Of a stretch of 64,000 bases of DNA, positions 54,535 through 62,490 are shown in pieces; the stretch's first letter is position 1, and each line of letters begins with the position of its first letter. The DNA lies in the NCBI GenBank assembly GCA_947175195.1, contig CAMWLQ010000002.1, positions 62,001 to 126,000 of the forward strand, read 5' to 3'. This DNA is from an uncultured Clostridia bacterium. GTDB taxonomy: Bacteria; Bacillota; Clostridia; Christensenellales; Pumilibacteraceae. A program made the position numbers and the translations under genes. The notes beneath the pieces were generated by a model. It worked only from the letters and a program-made list of their open reading frames with translations, ran no database searches and was not told the origin of the DNA.

Positions 54535-56496
54535 TTATTCTTCCCACATATAACTGTCGTAGTAGTCTAATATATCGATATTTTTTCGTATGGGCAAATG
54601 GCGCTTGGATAACAAAGCCGCCATTCGATAACGCTGCTGTAGCAACGGATCGGCAAGATACACCTCGTGAGACTCTACCAATTCATTGCAGTCAACGTCA
54701 AAATATGCTACCGAATCGGGCATATCAAACGGAACGGAAGTATCTATGTTAGCGTTATTACAAATACGCGTTATTATATCACAGCACGAGGCGCCGGTAA
54801 CCGAATTGGGTATCGGCTTATCTTTTGCACCAAACCAAACCGCAAATGTGTATTCCGGCGTATATGCAACGGCGTAACAATCGTAATTGCCGTTTTCGTC
54901 ACCATTTGTGCCTGTTTTGGCGGCAATAATACCACTGTATTTAAGCTTTTTTGCTGTGCCTGATTGCGCGCAAGTCATTAGCATATCGGTAAGCAAATAC
55001 GCTGTATCGTCGCCGACGGCGCGTTTTTGTGCATTGACGGCTTTGTAAACGTCCAGTTTATCAATGTTTTTAATATCGTTTATATAGCTGATAGAGGAAT
55101 ATATCCCGCCGTTTGCCAGCGTGCGGTATGCATTGGCTATTTCGGGCAAAGTAACACCTTTTTCCATTCCGCCGAGCGCTAAAGCAAGTGTGTTGTCCGA
55201 TTGCTCGAATTTCAATCCGAAACCACGAGCGACCGATTTGGACTGTTCCACACCGAATTGCCGCATCAGCTTGACAGCCGCAATATTGGATGAATACTTA
55301 AGGCAATCGCGCATAGATAAATATCCGCGGTAAACACCCTTATAATTTGCGGGCGCATAATCACCGAATACCGTCGGTTCATCTGAAATTTGAGACAGGG
55401 GATTCAGCCCCGATTCCAGCGCAATAGCATAGGACGTAAACGGCTTTATTGTGGATGCCGGAGACCGTTGCGGATTGATATATTTTGTACCATTAGTTTC
55501 GTCGCAAACTATTCCGCCTGCGCGATTTGCTATCACAAGTACGCGCGCATTATAATCATTTGCGATATTAGATAGTGCGGTGCGCGCTGTGTTGGCTATT
55601 GTCGGATCGTATGACGTACGTATGGTGTAATTTTTCAAAAATAACGTTTTTTCGGAGCAATTAAGCGCTGAACACGCGGATTTGAGCGTAGCTGTAACAA
55701 ATTGATTACTACGATTCTTGCCGAATTCAAGCGACTCCGAAAGCGCATTATCGTACTCGGTTTTGGAAACCAGTTTTTGACTCAGCATTTCTTTAAGCAC
55801 AAGCCGCTTGCGCTTATTCAAGTTGTCGATATTGTTGTACGGGCTGTATTTTGCGGGATTGTTAATAATGGACGCTAATGCCGCCGATTGGGCGAGAGTA
55901 AGCTCGGATGCCGATTTACCGAACATAACGCGGCTTGCAGTGCCCAAGCCGCGAATGCCCGATCCGAAATACAAAACATTTAAATAGCTTTCCAATATTT
56001 GTCGCTTGCTATAAACACGCTCCAGCTTGCGCGCCAGGCGTATCTCGCTTATTTTTCTATTCAAAGTTTTTTCGTTTGATAAGTGCGTATTTTTTATAAG
56101 CTGCTGCGTAATGGTTGACGCGCCTTGATTAAATCCACCGGATTTGATATTCGATACAAGCGCGGACGCCATACGCTTATAATCCACGCCGTGATGCGTA
56201 TAGTAGCGTTTGTCCTCGATAGCTATAAAGGCATTAAGCGTGTGCTCAGGCAATGAGTCAATGTCGACCGAAATATTATTGTTGCCGAAATAAACCGCGT
56301 CGTCAATCGGATTGCCGAACGCATCAAGCAACGTCACGGACCGAGAATATGTTGTAAGCTTATCCAGGTCAAGCCGCTCGGATCCGAATACAGTTACATT
56401 CGGCTCTATAAGCAAAAAGAAAAAGCTCGCCGCAAGCAAAATGATTCCGACAAAAACCGCCAAGCATATAAGCGTAACCTTTGAGGCTTTTTTCAT
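54535..56496 (-). CDS. Class A penicillin-binding protein (PBP1A-like)
   Basis: This 653-residue bifunctional enzyme polymerises and cross-links peptidoglycan. One N-terminal transmembrane helix (about 8-30) is followed by the GT51 glycosyltransferase with catalytic E94 (IAIEDKRYYTHHG) and STITQQLIKN, then the transpeptidase: S348-K351 (SPASTIKPF), S402-N404 (YSSN) and KTGT (527-530). There is no long C-terminal extension. No obvious ribosome binding site precedes the ATG. It is downstream of mtaB after a 290-nt gap. Confidence 0.96.
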   Translation of the reverse strand: MKKASKVTLICLAVFVGIILLAASFFFLLIEPNVTVFGSERLDLDKLTTYSRSVTLLDAFGNPIDDAVYFGNNNISVDIDSLPEHTLNAFIAIEDKRYYTHHGVDYKRMASALVSNIKSGGFNQGASTITQQLIKNTHLSNEKTLNRKISEIRLARKLERVYSKRQILESYLNVLYFGSGIRGLGTASRVMFGKSASELTLAQSAALASIINNPAKYSPYNNIDNLNKRKRLVLKEMLSQKLVSKTEYDNALSESLEFGKNRSNQFVTATLKSACSALNCSEKTLFLKNYTIRTSYDPTIANTARTALSNIANDYNARVLVIANRAGGIVCDETNGTKYINPQRSPASTIKPFTSYAIALESGLNPLSQISDEPTVFGDYAPANYKGVYRGYLSMRDCLKYSSNIAAVKLMRQFGVEQSKSVARGFGLKFEQSDNTLALALGGMEKGVTLPEIANAYRTLANGGIYSSISYINDIKNIDKLDVYKAVNAQKRAVGDDTAYLLTDMLMTCAQSGTAKKLKYSGIIAAKTGTNGDENGNYDCYAVAYTPEYTFAVWFGAKDKPIPNSVTGASCCDIITRICNNANIDTSVPFDMPDSVAYFDVDCNELVESHEVYLADPLLQQRYRMAALLSKRHLPIRKNIDILDYYDSYMWEE

Positions 56497-56786
56497 ATTA
56501 ATAGTATCTTAATCATTTTTATTGTTATACATAAAAATAAATAAGATAAAGATAAAAGACAAGCAATAGAACGAACAAGCAAAAATCTTGATTAATCAAT
56601 TACAAAAGTATTTAATCCGTAAAAGACCCAATAAAAAGCTACCCCTACTTTCTTTTTTGCATTATCACTTCGCAAAAGCTGTCTTTTGCGAAGTGATATA
56701 TTATATGTGGCGTATCGGTTTGCATTATTGCCCTACCGATGACGCGAGTCCAATTAAAACAAATCTAGTCATTTAATTGTAATTGA
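56497..56786. other. Intergenic region between mtaB and the PBP gene with two strong hairpins
   Basis: No convincing gene is seen. One inverted repeat has a perfect 16-bp stem (56663-56678 with 56683-56698) and a 4-nt loop. A second is a 10-bp stem with one bulge (56710-56719 with 56735-56745). Neither is followed by a good T run on either strand, so they are not plain terminators. A structured leader of the PBP mRNA (- strand), a small RNA or a repeat element are all possible. Confidence 0.5.
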
Positions 56787-58079
56787 TTATTGTATACCGA
56801 TAATTCCGTTATCGCCATATAGTTCGGCAAGCTTTAAATCTACAATATCACCACAAGGCGCGTGGGAATATACCTTAATATAGTTTGGCGTATATCCAAC
56901 ATTATAATCGCCCTCGGAATCCTCTATATATACAGGAGCTATTACCCCAAGATTTTTACGCATAAAACGTAGACGTGACTCATTTTTTATTTTAAGCAGC
57001 TTATTTACGCGCGATTTTACTGTTTCAGGGTGTAATTCGCCGTATTTTTTTGCCGCCAACGTTCCGATACGCCTACTATACGGAAAAACATGTATATCCG
57101 AGAACTCACAGTTCTTTATAAAATCGCAGCTATTTTCAAATAATTCATCTGTTTCGGTGGGAAATCCTACAATAACATCGGTAGTTATGCCGGCAAGCGG
57201 AAAATATTTACGTATCAGCTCGATCTTGCCGTAAAAATACTCGGCATCATATCGTCTATTCATGCTTTTTAGCACCGTATTATCGCCGCTCTGCAGCGAT
57301 AAATGAAAGTGTGGACAATATCCGCCCCGAGCCATTACGTCCAGCAGAGGCTCATTTACGGCCTCACACTCCAATGATCCCAATCGCTTTCTCATTTTAG
57401 TGCTTGATAAAGCGTCCAAAAGCGCCGCCAAATTCGTATTTATATCCATACCGTATGCCGATATATCTACGCCGGTAATTACCGTCTCTTTAGACTCTAT
57501 CCTGTCAAATTCGCGCACAACATCTTCTATACTGCGCGACCTACTCCTGCCACGTAAATAAGGAATAATACAATACGTACAAAACCTATTACACCCATCT
57601 TGAATCTTTATAAATGCCCGCGTTTTATCCGATTCCGGATATTCCTCATAGCAATATTCCCCACATTTTTCAACACTTTCAGTTAAATTGTCTAATAGTA
57701 TTATATTTGATAGAGTATTATATTGATTATTTTTGCATATATTTTCAATGGTTTTTAAGACAAAATCGGATTTATTTAACGTCCCGCCTATCGCTACGAC
57801 GTTGTTTTTGTTAAAGCCCTTAGGAGCGTTTTGTGAACTGCACCCTACTACTATGATTTTACATTCGGGATTTAACTTACGCATCTTGGCTATGTACTGC
57901 CTTGATTTTTTGTCCGCCTCGGCTGTCACGGAACACGTATTCAAAATATAAACGTCGGCAGGCTCTAAACCTTCCGATGCTGAATAATTGTTTAATCTAA
58001 GCGTTGCCACTATGGACGCGCTTTCGCATTGATTTACTTTGCAGCCGAGTGTAATGACGCGTATGTTCAAAGATTCCAT
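56787..58079 (-). CDS. mtaB: tRNA t6A37 methylthiotransferase MtaB
   Basis: MtaB adds the methylthio group to threonylcarbamoyl-A37 of tRNA. This 430-residue protein has the MTTase N-domain (ITLGCKVNQCES with C13; LNTCSVT; VVGCSSQ), the radical SAM cysteines in DGCNRFCTYC and IPYLRGRSRSR, and a short TRAM domain at the end. The KVNQ variant and the shorter length separate it from MiaB, which is also in the window. It overlaps rsmE by 13 nt in the pta operon. Confidence 0.94.
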   Translation of the reverse strand: MESLNIRVITLGCKVNQCESASIVATLRLNNYSASEGLEPADVYILNTCSVTAEADKKSRQYIAKMRKLNPECKIIVVGCSSQNAPKGFNKNNVVAIGGTLNKSDFVLKTIENICKNNQYNTLSNIILLDNLTESVEKCGEYCYEEYPESDKTRAFIKIQDGCNRFCTYCIIPYLRGRSRSRSIEDVVREFDRIESKETVITGVDISAYGMDINTNLAALLDALSSTKMRKRLGSLECEAVNEPLLDVMARGGYCPHFHLSLQSGDNTVLKSMNRRYDAEYFYGKIELIRKYFPLAGITTDVIVGFPTETDELFENSCDFIKNCEFSDIHVFPYSRRIGTLAAKKYGELHPETVKSRVNKLLKIKNESRLRFMRKNLGVIAPVYIEDSEGDYNVGYTPNYIKVYSHAPCGDIVDLKLAELYGDNGIIGIQ

Positions 58080-58777
58080 TCCCCCATTTCGTAGTAAATT
58101 ACGGACAATGCGGCTATCGCCGCTGTTTCCGCGCGAAGTATGCGCGCGCCTAAAGTGGCCGATTTAGCGCCGACATTTATGAGTTTATTTTTTTCGTCTT
58201 CCGTAATGCCGCCTTCAGGTCCGATAAATACCGATATATCGGTTTTGTTCTTGTCTATCGCAGCTTGCATTGTTCCGTTAATTTCGCGTTCCCACGGGAA
58301 AATCATATACGTATCTTTAGCGCGGTCGATCAGTTCGTAAAAGTCAAGAGCCTGTTCTATAGTAGGCACAATGCTCCTACCGCACTGCTCGCAAGCGGAT
58401 ATGGCTATTTTGTTGAGTCGATCATAATTTAGGCTTACGTTACGCTGTGTCAATGCGGAATATACCGGAATAATCTTTTTTACGCCAAGCTCGGTAGCTT
58501 TTTGCGTCGCCAATTCGAATTTGTCCTGCTTAATAACTGACAAGTACAGCGTTACCGAAATTTTTGACTCGCCTACGTTTTCGAACACATTTAGTATTTC
58601 CAGCAACGTTTTGTCTTTTTTGATTTCTTTAACCCTGCAGGAATAGTCATGACCTGAGCCGTCGAACACCGTTATATGGTCGCCTACACGCACGCGTAAC
58701 GCGTATGCTGCGTGTGTATGCGCATTACCGGTCAATTCGGGATGCGATTTATTTATACTCGGCAAGTAAAACCTCAT
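58067..58777 (-). CDS. rsmE: 16S rRNA m3U1498 methyltransferase
   Basis: RsmE methylates U1498 of 16S rRNA. This 236-residue SPOUT protein has an N-terminal PUA-like part (MRFYLPSI) and the knot with FIGPEGGITEDE and GARILRAETAAIAALS. It overlaps prmA by 4 nt (ATGA); the prmA-rsmE-mtaB order is typical of Firmicutes. Confidence 0.95.
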   Translation of the reverse strand: MRFYLPSINKSHPELTGNAHTHAAYALRVRVGDHITVFDGSGHDYSCRVKEIKKDKTLLEILNVFENVGESKISVTLYLSVIKQDKFELATQKATELGVKKIIPVYSALTQRNVSLNYDRLNKIAISACEQCGRSIVPTIEQALDFYELIDRAKDTYMIFPWEREINGTMQAAIDKNKTDISVFIGPEGGITEDEKNKLINVGAKSATLGARILRAETAAIAALSVIYYEMGEWNL

Positions 58778-59682
58778 AATTTAAATAAAAATGCGCTCCA
58801 TTCGTTTTTTTGTTGAGATTGTATCAAGGTAAATTCTTTTGAGTATTCATCCGATACGACTTGCTTTTTGTCGGAAATAATGCCGCTGATTATAGCGTAC
58901 CCGCCCTTGCCGAGTGCGCTCTTGATAATAGGCATAACGCCTATCAGTACGTCAGCTGTTATATTTGCCACAACTATATCGGCGGGCTCGGTCATTTCGC
59001 GCACGTCGCGGCAAAACACTTCAGGCTCGGTAATACCGTTTATCTTGCAATTATACTCGGTGGCGGTAATCGCCTGCTCGTCCGTATCGGCAAACACTAC
59101 CGATCGAGCACCGAGTGCCGTGGCACAAATACCCAATATGCCGCTACCGCAACCGAAATCCAATACGCGCTTGTCCTTCAGCGGTATGCGTTGCATCAGG
59201 TCCACACACATAGATGTGGTTTCGTGCATACCCGTGCCGAACGCCAGTCCGGGATTGAGCACGACTTTCACGTCGCTGTAAGCTGGATTATAATCTATCC
59301 ATTCGGGAACAATAACGATTTTTCCGATATTAAACGGCTTATAGTACTTTTTCCACTCGTTTTCCCATTCAACGGAATCGATTATTTCCGTATATGCGCT
59401 CAGCATTGAAAAATCCGCCCAATCGTATTGCTTTAACGACTCTATTCTTTGCAACACTATATCTTCGGATGATTCGATAGTAAAATAACCTATAACGGCA
59501 CAGTCGTCCGTAGGGTTAAACAGCTGCGCGTCGGCGTAGTCCCAGCGCTTATCTTCCAGCACTTGTTTGATATTATTGTAGTCCTCGAAAACCTCACCCA
59601 TACTACCCGCCTCGTGTAAGGCGTACGATACGGCGTCGGAGGTCTCCGAGGAGCATTTTACCGTGATTTTTTTAAACTTCAT
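58774..59682 (-). CDS. prmA: Ribosomal protein L11 methyltransferase
   Basis: PrmA methylates several residues of ribosomal protein L11. This 302-residue protein has an N-terminal substrate-binding domain and a SAM-binding domain with LNPGLAFGTGMHETTSMC, DFGCGSGILGICATALGA and NITADVLI. It overlaps the pta stop by one base (TAATG). Confidence 0.95.
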   Translation of the reverse strand: MKFKKITVKCSSETSDAVSYALHEAGSMGEVFEDYNNIKQVLEDKRWDYADAQLFNPTDDCAVIGYFTIESSEDIVLQRIESLKQYDWADFSMLSAYTEIIDSVEWENEWKKYYKPFNIGKIVIVPEWIDYNPAYSDVKVVLNPGLAFGTGMHETTSMCVDLMQRIPLKDKRVLDFGCGSGILGICATALGARSVVFADTDEQAITATEYNCKINGITEPEVFCRDVREMTEPADIVVANITADVLIGVMPIIKSALGKGGYAIISGIISDKKQVVSDEYSKEFTLIQSQQKNEWSAFLFKL

Positions 59683-60680
59683 TATTTTGCGATTGTGCTT
59701 TGCAATGCGGTCATAGCTACAACGTTTACAACGTCCTCGCTGCTGCAGCCTCTGGACAAGTCGTTTACCGGCTTGTTAAAGCCCTGACAAATAGGACCTA
59801 TTGCCTCGGCTCCGGCAAGGCGCTGTACCAGCTTGTAGCCTATATTGCCCGCTTGAAGATCAGGGAAAATCAACACGTTGGCTTTGCCTGCAACCGTGCT
59901 GCCCGGTGCTTTAAGATCGGCAACCGTGGGAACAAGCGCGGCGTCAGCCTGCAATTCGCCGTCCACACGCATATCGGGACGTGTAGCCTTAATAATATCG
60001 AGCGCGCCTGTAACCTTGTCCACAAGCTCGCCTTTTGCCGAGCCTTTGGTCGAGTACGAAAGCAAGGCTACTTTGGGTGTGATGCCGGCAATCGCGACTG
60101 CAGTGTCGGCGGACGCCATTGCAATGTCGGCAAGCTGCTGGCTGTCGGGATTGGGATTGACCGCGCAGTCACCAAACACCATTATGCCGTTTTCGCCATA
60201 CTTGGAATTTTTGTCAAGGCACATAATAAAGCACGAGCTGACCGTTTTGATTCCGGGTGCGGTCTTTATTATTTGCAACGCGGGGCGCAAAACGTCGCCC
60301 GTGGCATTGACCGAGCCGGCGACCATACCGTCCGCCTCACCGCGCTTAACCATAAGCACGCCCAAGTACAGCGGATTGTGCGCAAGCTTGCGCGCCGTAT
60401 CCATATCCATGCCCTTAGCCTTGCGCAGCTCGTACAGCAGCTCGGCATACGGCTCAACGTCGGTTGTGTTGGGATTGATTACCGTAATGCCATTCAAGTT
60501 GACCGAGGGGCATTTTTGCTTAATGACATCGGCGTCGCCGAGCAAAATTATTTTTGCAATACCCTCCGCCTGCACCTTTACGGCAGCGGTGATTATGCGC
60601 GGCTCCTCGCCTTCCGCCAAAACGATGGTCTTTTTAAGACCCTTAGCTTTTTCGCGTACTGATTTCAACAAATCGTTCAT
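59682..60680 (-). CDS. pta: Phosphate acetyltransferase
   Basis: Pta converts acetyl-CoA to acetyl phosphate, which acetate kinase uses to make ATP. This 332-residue compact form matches the Firmicutes enzyme: TIVLAEGEEPRI at the start, MVAGSVNATGDVLRPALQI, GDCAVNPNPDSQQLADIA and NVLIFPDLQAGNIGYKLVQRLAGA. No ackA is beside it. CGGAGGACAATC precedes the ATG. It heads the - strand operon. Confidence 0.96.
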   Translation of the reverse strand: MNDLLKSVREKAKGLKKTIVLAEGEEPRIITAAVKVQAEGIAKIILLGDADVIKQKCPSVNLNGITVINPNTTDVEPYAELLYELRKAKGMDMDTARKLAHNPLYLGVLMVKRGEADGMVAGSVNATGDVLRPALQIIKTAPGIKTVSSCFIMCLDKNSKYGENGIMVFGDCAVNPNPDSQQLADIAMASADTAVAIAGITPKVALLSYSTKGSAKGELVDKVTGALDIIKATRPDMRVDGELQADAALVPTVADLKAPGSTVAGKANVLIFPDLQAGNIGYKLVQRLAGAEAIGPICQGFNKPVNDLSRGCSSEDVVNVVAMTALQSTIAK

Positions 60681-60700
60681 GATTGTCCTCCGATAAGTTA

Positions 60701-60729
60701 TTTACAAAATAAAAGTAATATGGTATAAT
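60701..60729 (+). promoter_or_regulatory. Promoter toward tmcAL
   Basis: TTTACA (60701-60706), 17-bp spacer, extended TGGTATAAT -10 (TATAAT 60724-60729). Start near 60736; the leader to tmcAL is about 70 nt but has no Shine-Dalgarno sequence. Confidence 0.8.
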
Positions 60730-60735
60730 ATTAGC

Positions 60736-60761
60736 ACAATATCGTCCAAAACGTATATTGT
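60736..60761. promoter_or_regulatory. Dyad between the divergent pta and tmcAL promoters (possible operator)
   Basis: ACAATATCG (60736-60744) and CGTATATTGT (60752-60761) form an imperfect inverted repeat with one extra base. It lies exactly between the two predicted transcription starts, so a protein bound here would affect both directions. No regulator is known. Confidence 0.35.
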
Positions 60762-60769
60762 TCTAAATC

Positions 60770-60798
60770 ATTATACACTTGTTAAACAACAAAGTAAA
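60770..60798 (-). promoter_or_regulatory. Promoter toward pta
   Basis: On the - strand TTTACT (60798-60793), 17-bp spacer, TATAAT (60775-60770); start near 60763, leader about 80 nt before the pta ATG. Confidence 0.75.
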
Positions 60799-60807
60799 GT
60801 AATTATT

Positions 60808-61992
60808 ATGAAAAATTGTGCCGTCATAACAGAATATAATCCCTTTCATACCGGACACAAATATCAGCTGGATACGCTTACCGCGCAAGGTTTCGATAAT
60901 ATATTTTGCGTGATGAGCGGACAGTTTGTTCAATCGGCAATGCCGGCTTTTTGCGACAAAGCACTACGCGCCGAATGCGCCGTTTTGAGCGGAGCAAGCG
61001 CCGTTATCGAACTGCCCGTCATATACGCCACCGCAAGCGCACAGTTGTTTGCCGAGGGCGGATTAAAAATAATTTCGGGTATAAAAAATATAACGCACTT
61101 AGCAATGGGCGCGGTCGGAAACAGCGACGAAATACAGCGAATAGCGGATATAAAAATATCGCATAACGTTAAATTCACTTCGGCGCTGAAAGCCGAACTC
61201 GAGCGCGGAAAAAGCTATAATGCCGCCTCAGCAGCTGCGCTTACCCGAATATACAGCAACCTATACCCCGATAAACCCACAGTTGCACAGTTATTTGAAG
61301 ATCCGAACAACATTCTTTGCATAGAGTATATTTCGGCAATAGACAAATATTGCGCCAACATACAACCGCTTATAATAAAGCGCCAAGGCGCGCTATATAA
61401 CGATATTTCTACAGATGGAGATTATGTTTCCGCAACGGCTATTCGCGCCGCGGACGAATGCGGCAGCCTGCCTGCGATGCAAAAATATATGCCGTTCAAT
61501 TTCAATAAAATTTGCGACGAACGCCACCGTCACGCCGCGAACATAGATTTGTACAAAAAGATGACTTTGTTCGCGCTTAAGCGTGCCAATGTAGATGATA
61601 TAAATAGACTCCGCAATTGCTCGGAAGGGCTGGAGTTTTTATTGAAAAAAGTATCTCACTTAAACAGCTTGGACGAAATAGTTAGTGCGGTAATCGGCAA
61701 GCGATACAGCAAAAAACGCATTTACAGGCTGTTTTTGGACCTGCATTTGAACATAGAAAAAGGTATGACCGATAAACCGTTTTGCACTCGCCTTTTGGCT
61801 TGCAAAAGCAACTTTGATTTTTCACTACTGCCAAACTGCGTAAAAACAACCAATGCGCAAATAAAAACTGCAGCAAAACTCGACCACAACATGCAACAAA
61901 TACTGCAAATCGACATAAATGCGGTTAATCTTTATAATACTTTATGTGATATAATAGGTAATTATTTTAATTATTCGGTGATAAAAGTATGA
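60808..61992 (+). CDS. tmcAL: tRNA(Met) cytidine acetate ligase
   Basis: TmcAL uses ATP and acetate to acetylate C34 of elongator tRNA-Met. This 394-residue protein has the N-terminal nucleotidyltransferase motif ITEYNPFHTGHKY (7-19, HxGH type), MSGQFVQ, and the C-terminal domain of the family. It is divergent from pta; acetate kinase/Pta provide and consume acetate, which may explain the pairing. The ATG has no ribosome binding site. It overlaps the next gene (ATGA). Confidence 0.93.
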   Translation: MKNCAVITEYNPFHTGHKYQLDTLTAQGFDNIFCVMSGQFVQSAMPAFCDKALRAECAVLSGASAVIELPVIYATASAQLFAEGGLKIISGIKNITHLAMGAVGNSDEIQRIADIKISHNVKFTSALKAELERGKSYNAASAAALTRIYSNLYPDKPTVAQLFEDPNNILCIEYISAIDKYCANIQPLIIKRQGALYNDISTDGDYVSATAIRAADECGSLPAMQKYMPFNFNKICDERHRHAANIDLYKKMTLFALKRANVDDINRLRNCSEGLEFLLKKVSHLNSLDEIVSAVIGKRYSKKRIYRLFLDLHLNIEKGMTDKPFCTRLLACKSNFDFSLLPNCVKTTNAQIKTAAKLDHNMQQILQIDINAVNLYNTLCDIIGNYFNYSVIKV

Positions 61993-62459
61993 GGACGATA
62001 ATCGATGAGGATACTATTTTCAAGCTTGCAGCTGCGTCGATAACAAGCAGCTGTCGCGCACGGGTTGCAAGTGTAGTTTCTAAGCATTTTAAAAGTATTC
62101 ATTACCTATCGAGCAAGCTGATATGCGATTGCGTTACGCTTAACCTACTGTTAAACGATAAGATTACACATACTTCCGCCGATGAAATTATTACGTGCAT
62201 ACGGCGCAGGAATAAGTCATTTTATACAACTGTAGACAGCGCTTACTTCCCTATCGAGGATAGATTCGAGGAATACGCAAAAAGCGTATTGAGTGAAAAA
62301 TATGACGAGATTAAAGCGCTTGATATGCGCGTAACAAATTATATAATATACGTAATTTCGACGGATATGTCAAACAATTATGAACTGCATCCGCAGGAGA
62401 TTTATTATTTGGCATACTCATATCAAGAATTGGCTACTATTAAATTACCGCACTATTGA
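61989..62459 (+). CDS. Unknown protein coupled to tmcAL
   Basis: This 156-residue soluble, alpha-helical protein is not recognised. Several cysteines (in SSCRARV, ICDCVT and ITCIRR) have no metal-site spacing. It overlaps tmcAL by 4 nt, so it is translated with it. A terminator hairpin overlaps its stop codon. Confidence 0.6.
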   Translation: MRTIIDEDTIFKLAAASITSSCRARVASVVSKHFKSIHYLSSKLICDCVTLNLLLNDKITHTSADEIITCIRRRNKSFYTTVDSAYFPIEDRFEEYAKSVLSEKYDEIKALDMRVTNYIIYVISTDMSNNYELHPQEIYYLAYSYQELATIKLPHY

Positions 62460-62490
62460 TAGCGCGGTAATTTAATTATTATTTTATTTC
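62442..62490. terminator. Bidirectional terminator between the 61989 gene and mutS2
   Basis: A 10-bp stem (62442-62451 with 62464-62473) with a T-rich run on the + strand side. The left arm overlaps the end of the upstream gene and the right arm lies 6 nt from the mutS2 stop. Confidence 0.75.

Noticed and set aside
56588-56776. A 62-codon open frame in the mtaB-PBP gap (+ strand)
   Set aside because: It runs through both inverted repeats, has no ribosome binding site and reads as random residues. The hairpins are the better explanation.
59700-60662. A 320-codon + strand frame antisense to pta
   Set aside because: Long antisense frames arise from biased codon use; pta has full family motifs on the other strand.
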